Positions 47,531 to 48,586 of a DNA stretch of 48,586 nucleotides are shown one piece after another (position 1 is the first letter of the stretch; each line of letters begins with the position of its first letter). The stretch is taken from assembly GCA_964505035.1 (NCBI GenBank), contig CAZDGK010000005.1:1-48586 (forward strand), read 5' to 3'. The notes beneath the pieces are model-generated. The model did not search any database. It had not been told where the DNA came from and saw only the letters and a list, made by a program, of their open reading frames with translations. Made by a program: the position numbers and the translations under genes. This stretch comes from CAZDGK01 sp964505035 (GTDB lineage: Bacteria > Patescibacteriota > Saccharimonadia > UBA4664).

Positions 47531-48586
47531 GGAGTGGGGAGTCGCGCACCCGGCTGCGAGCAGCTGGTTGGCGCTAGTGGCGGTGTGGACGATAGCAGGG
47601 GTGGTGTTTTACTGGCGCTTTCCCAATAACCTGCAGTACCCGAACTTCTACGCCGAAGACGGCAGCGTACTGACGGAGGGGCTGCTGCACCACGGGTTCT
47701 GGGGCGCGGTGCTAGCGTTGTTTAATGGCTATTGCATTGCCGGTATGTACCTGCTGGCGCAGATTGGGTTTTGGCTAAACGGGCTGCTTTACCACGGCCA
47801 GCTGGCGGACCTACCCAAGGCATACGCGCTGGTGTCGTATGGATTCCTCGGCCTGGTGGCGGCTCTGCCAGTAGTTCTGCTACGGGCATACATTGGTCTG
47901 GGGTGGCGGCTGCTGGTGGCGCTGGCGGTGACCGTATTGCCGATCACCAACTATGACTACGCGATCATCGGAGTGATTGGAAACTTCAAATACTTGTTCG
48001 TGCCGGTGGCATTTATGCTCGTGATGTACCGGATCCGGCTGCCCCGCACCAGCAAGCGAATCTGGCTGGCGGACCTGGGGCTCCTCATCTGCCTGTACAC
48101 GGATGCGGCGGTGTACCTATTGCTGCCGGCGCTGCTGCTGGGTGACGGCTTGCGGCCACGGCAGCTGCTGGGACTACGCGGCCTGCCCCGGCGCGACAAC
48201 GTGGCACTGTGGAGCGCGGTGGTGCTTGGAGTTTTGAGCTTGTACCAGATCTATTTAGTGGGCCGGTATGGCATCCCGGCTATCCCGGGCTACCTTGACG
48301 AGCCGCTCCGTACATCGCCATTGCTGGAGATTGGGGTCGCGCGGTCGTACCTGTATCCGCTGGTGTATTGGTGGTACAAGCACTTGAATGATGTGGTGTC
48401 GGTGGGCATGCTGGGGCTGATCGTGGCGGCGATGTGGCGCTGGGGGCGGCGCGAGCATTGGGCGGTGTATGGCGTGGGGCTCGCGATCATCGCAGTTGCT
48501 ACTGGACTGTTCGTAGCTAACCGGACGGGGGTGACGGCCCTGTTTAATGACTATGTGTCGCCGGGACCGGATCAGTTTTTCTATGG
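47508..48586 (+). CDS. Polytopic membrane protein, putative glycosyltransferase, 3' end outside window
   Basis: The frame is open from ATG 47508 to the end of the window (359 residues seen). About nine hydrophobic helices; the first outer loop has PNNLQYPNFYAEDGSVLTEG, an acidic motif reminiscent of GT-C enzymes, and a C-terminal LNDVVSVGMLGL segment. No named family recognised with certainty. It overlaps the nucleotidyltransferase gene by 23 bases, which suggests coupled translation within the surface-glycan cluster. Confidence 0.7.
   Translation, partial: MKLAARLREWGVAHPAASSWLALVAVWTIAGVVFYWRFPNNLQYPNFYAEDGSVLTEGLLHHGFWGAVLALFNGYCIAGMYLLAQIGFWLNGLLYHGQLADLPKAYALVSYGFLGLVAALPVVLLRAYIGLGWRLLVALAVTVLPITNYDYAIIGVIGNFKYLFVPVAFMLVMYRIRLPRTSKRIWLADLGLLICLYTDAAVYLLLPALLLGDGLRPRQLLGLRGLPRRDNVALWSAVVLGVLSLYQIYLVGRYGIPAIPGYLDEPLRTSPLLEIGVARSYLYPLVYWWYKHLNDVVSVGMLGLIVAAMWRWGRREHWAVYGVGLAIIAVATGLFVANRTGVTALFNDYVSPGPDQFFY

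Noticed and set aside
1..48586. CRISPR array, insertion sequence, prophage or integrase
   Set aside because: No regularly spaced direct repeats, transposase, integrase or phage structural gene was found; the only inverted repeat pair is 42897-43019.

Overview
The window is a GC-rich bacterial chromosome fragment (roughly 60% GC by eye) with the standard code: TAA, TAG and TGA all end genes. It holds 54 genes that I can support, and one scaffold gap of 100 Ns at 34624-34723. The gene set (KGG stress protein, DUF2795, DUF4232, VanW/PG-binding protein, DUF2142/DUF2304 glycan operon, VKOR, many secreted orphans, few metabolic genes) looks most like a high-GC Patescibacteria/CPR genome, perhaps a Saccharibacteria relative. 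An actinobacterial or Chloroflexi-like lineage cannot be excluded from one window. A strong signature is that many first genes carry a TANNNT -10 box exactly 6-7 nt before the start codon and no ribosome binding site, which means leaderless transcripts.

Layout. 1-4460 (-): a very large secreted multidomain protein whose core is an AA5 copper-radical oxidase (galactose/glyoxal oxidase type) with all cofactor residues visible. 4616-5415: a copper-responsive unit (CsoR operator, DUF4396 membrane protein, csoR) diverges from it. 5.4-14.2 kb: a run of small and surface/secreted genes (SWIM zinc protein, KGG protein, secreted alpha/beta hydrolase, lysozyme-like protein, DUF2795, DUF4232, beta-helix protein, anchored protein, two degenerate M23-like proteins). 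14.2-16.4 kb: AraC regulator, SRPBCC protein, stand-alone receiver, Ala-rich peptide. 16.4-20 kb: VKOR and a four-gene glycan operon (DUF2142, SMR-like, GT2, DUF2304). 20-28.4 kb: regulators and orphans, galU, an EpmC-like HExxH protein, nadK, a stand-alone ATP-dependent DNA ligase and a cation diffusion facilitator. 28.4-33.6 kb: ABC-2 exporter pair, a GH-A-like glycosidase, radC. 33.6-37.3 kb (-): lexA, a 66-codon ORF abutting it, and two tandem Pup-ligase/depupylase-superfamily (PafA/Dop) genes. 37.5-48.6 kb: VanW protein, the rmlBCDA dTDP-rhamnose operon, a methyltransferase, a 2H-phosphoesterase-like gene with an in-frame TAG, an inositol-phosphatase-like gene, a second GT2, a sugar nucleotidyltransferase and a polytopic membrane protein cut by the window end.

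How it works together. Much of the window builds or modifies the cell surface: galU and rmlBCDA make UDP-glucose and dTDP-rhamnose; the two GT2 enzymes, DUF2142/DUF2304 proteins and SMR-like flippase would use such sugars on a polyprenyl carrier; the VanW, M23-like, glycosidase and oxidase proteins act outside the membrane. The most unusual parts are the copper oxidase beside a Cu(I) sensor, and the PafA/Dop-like pair. Those two genes have the same promoter and leader architecture but have no Pup, proteasome or Mpa/ARC gene nearby, so they may be an amidoligase/amidase system that does not use the classical Pup pathway.
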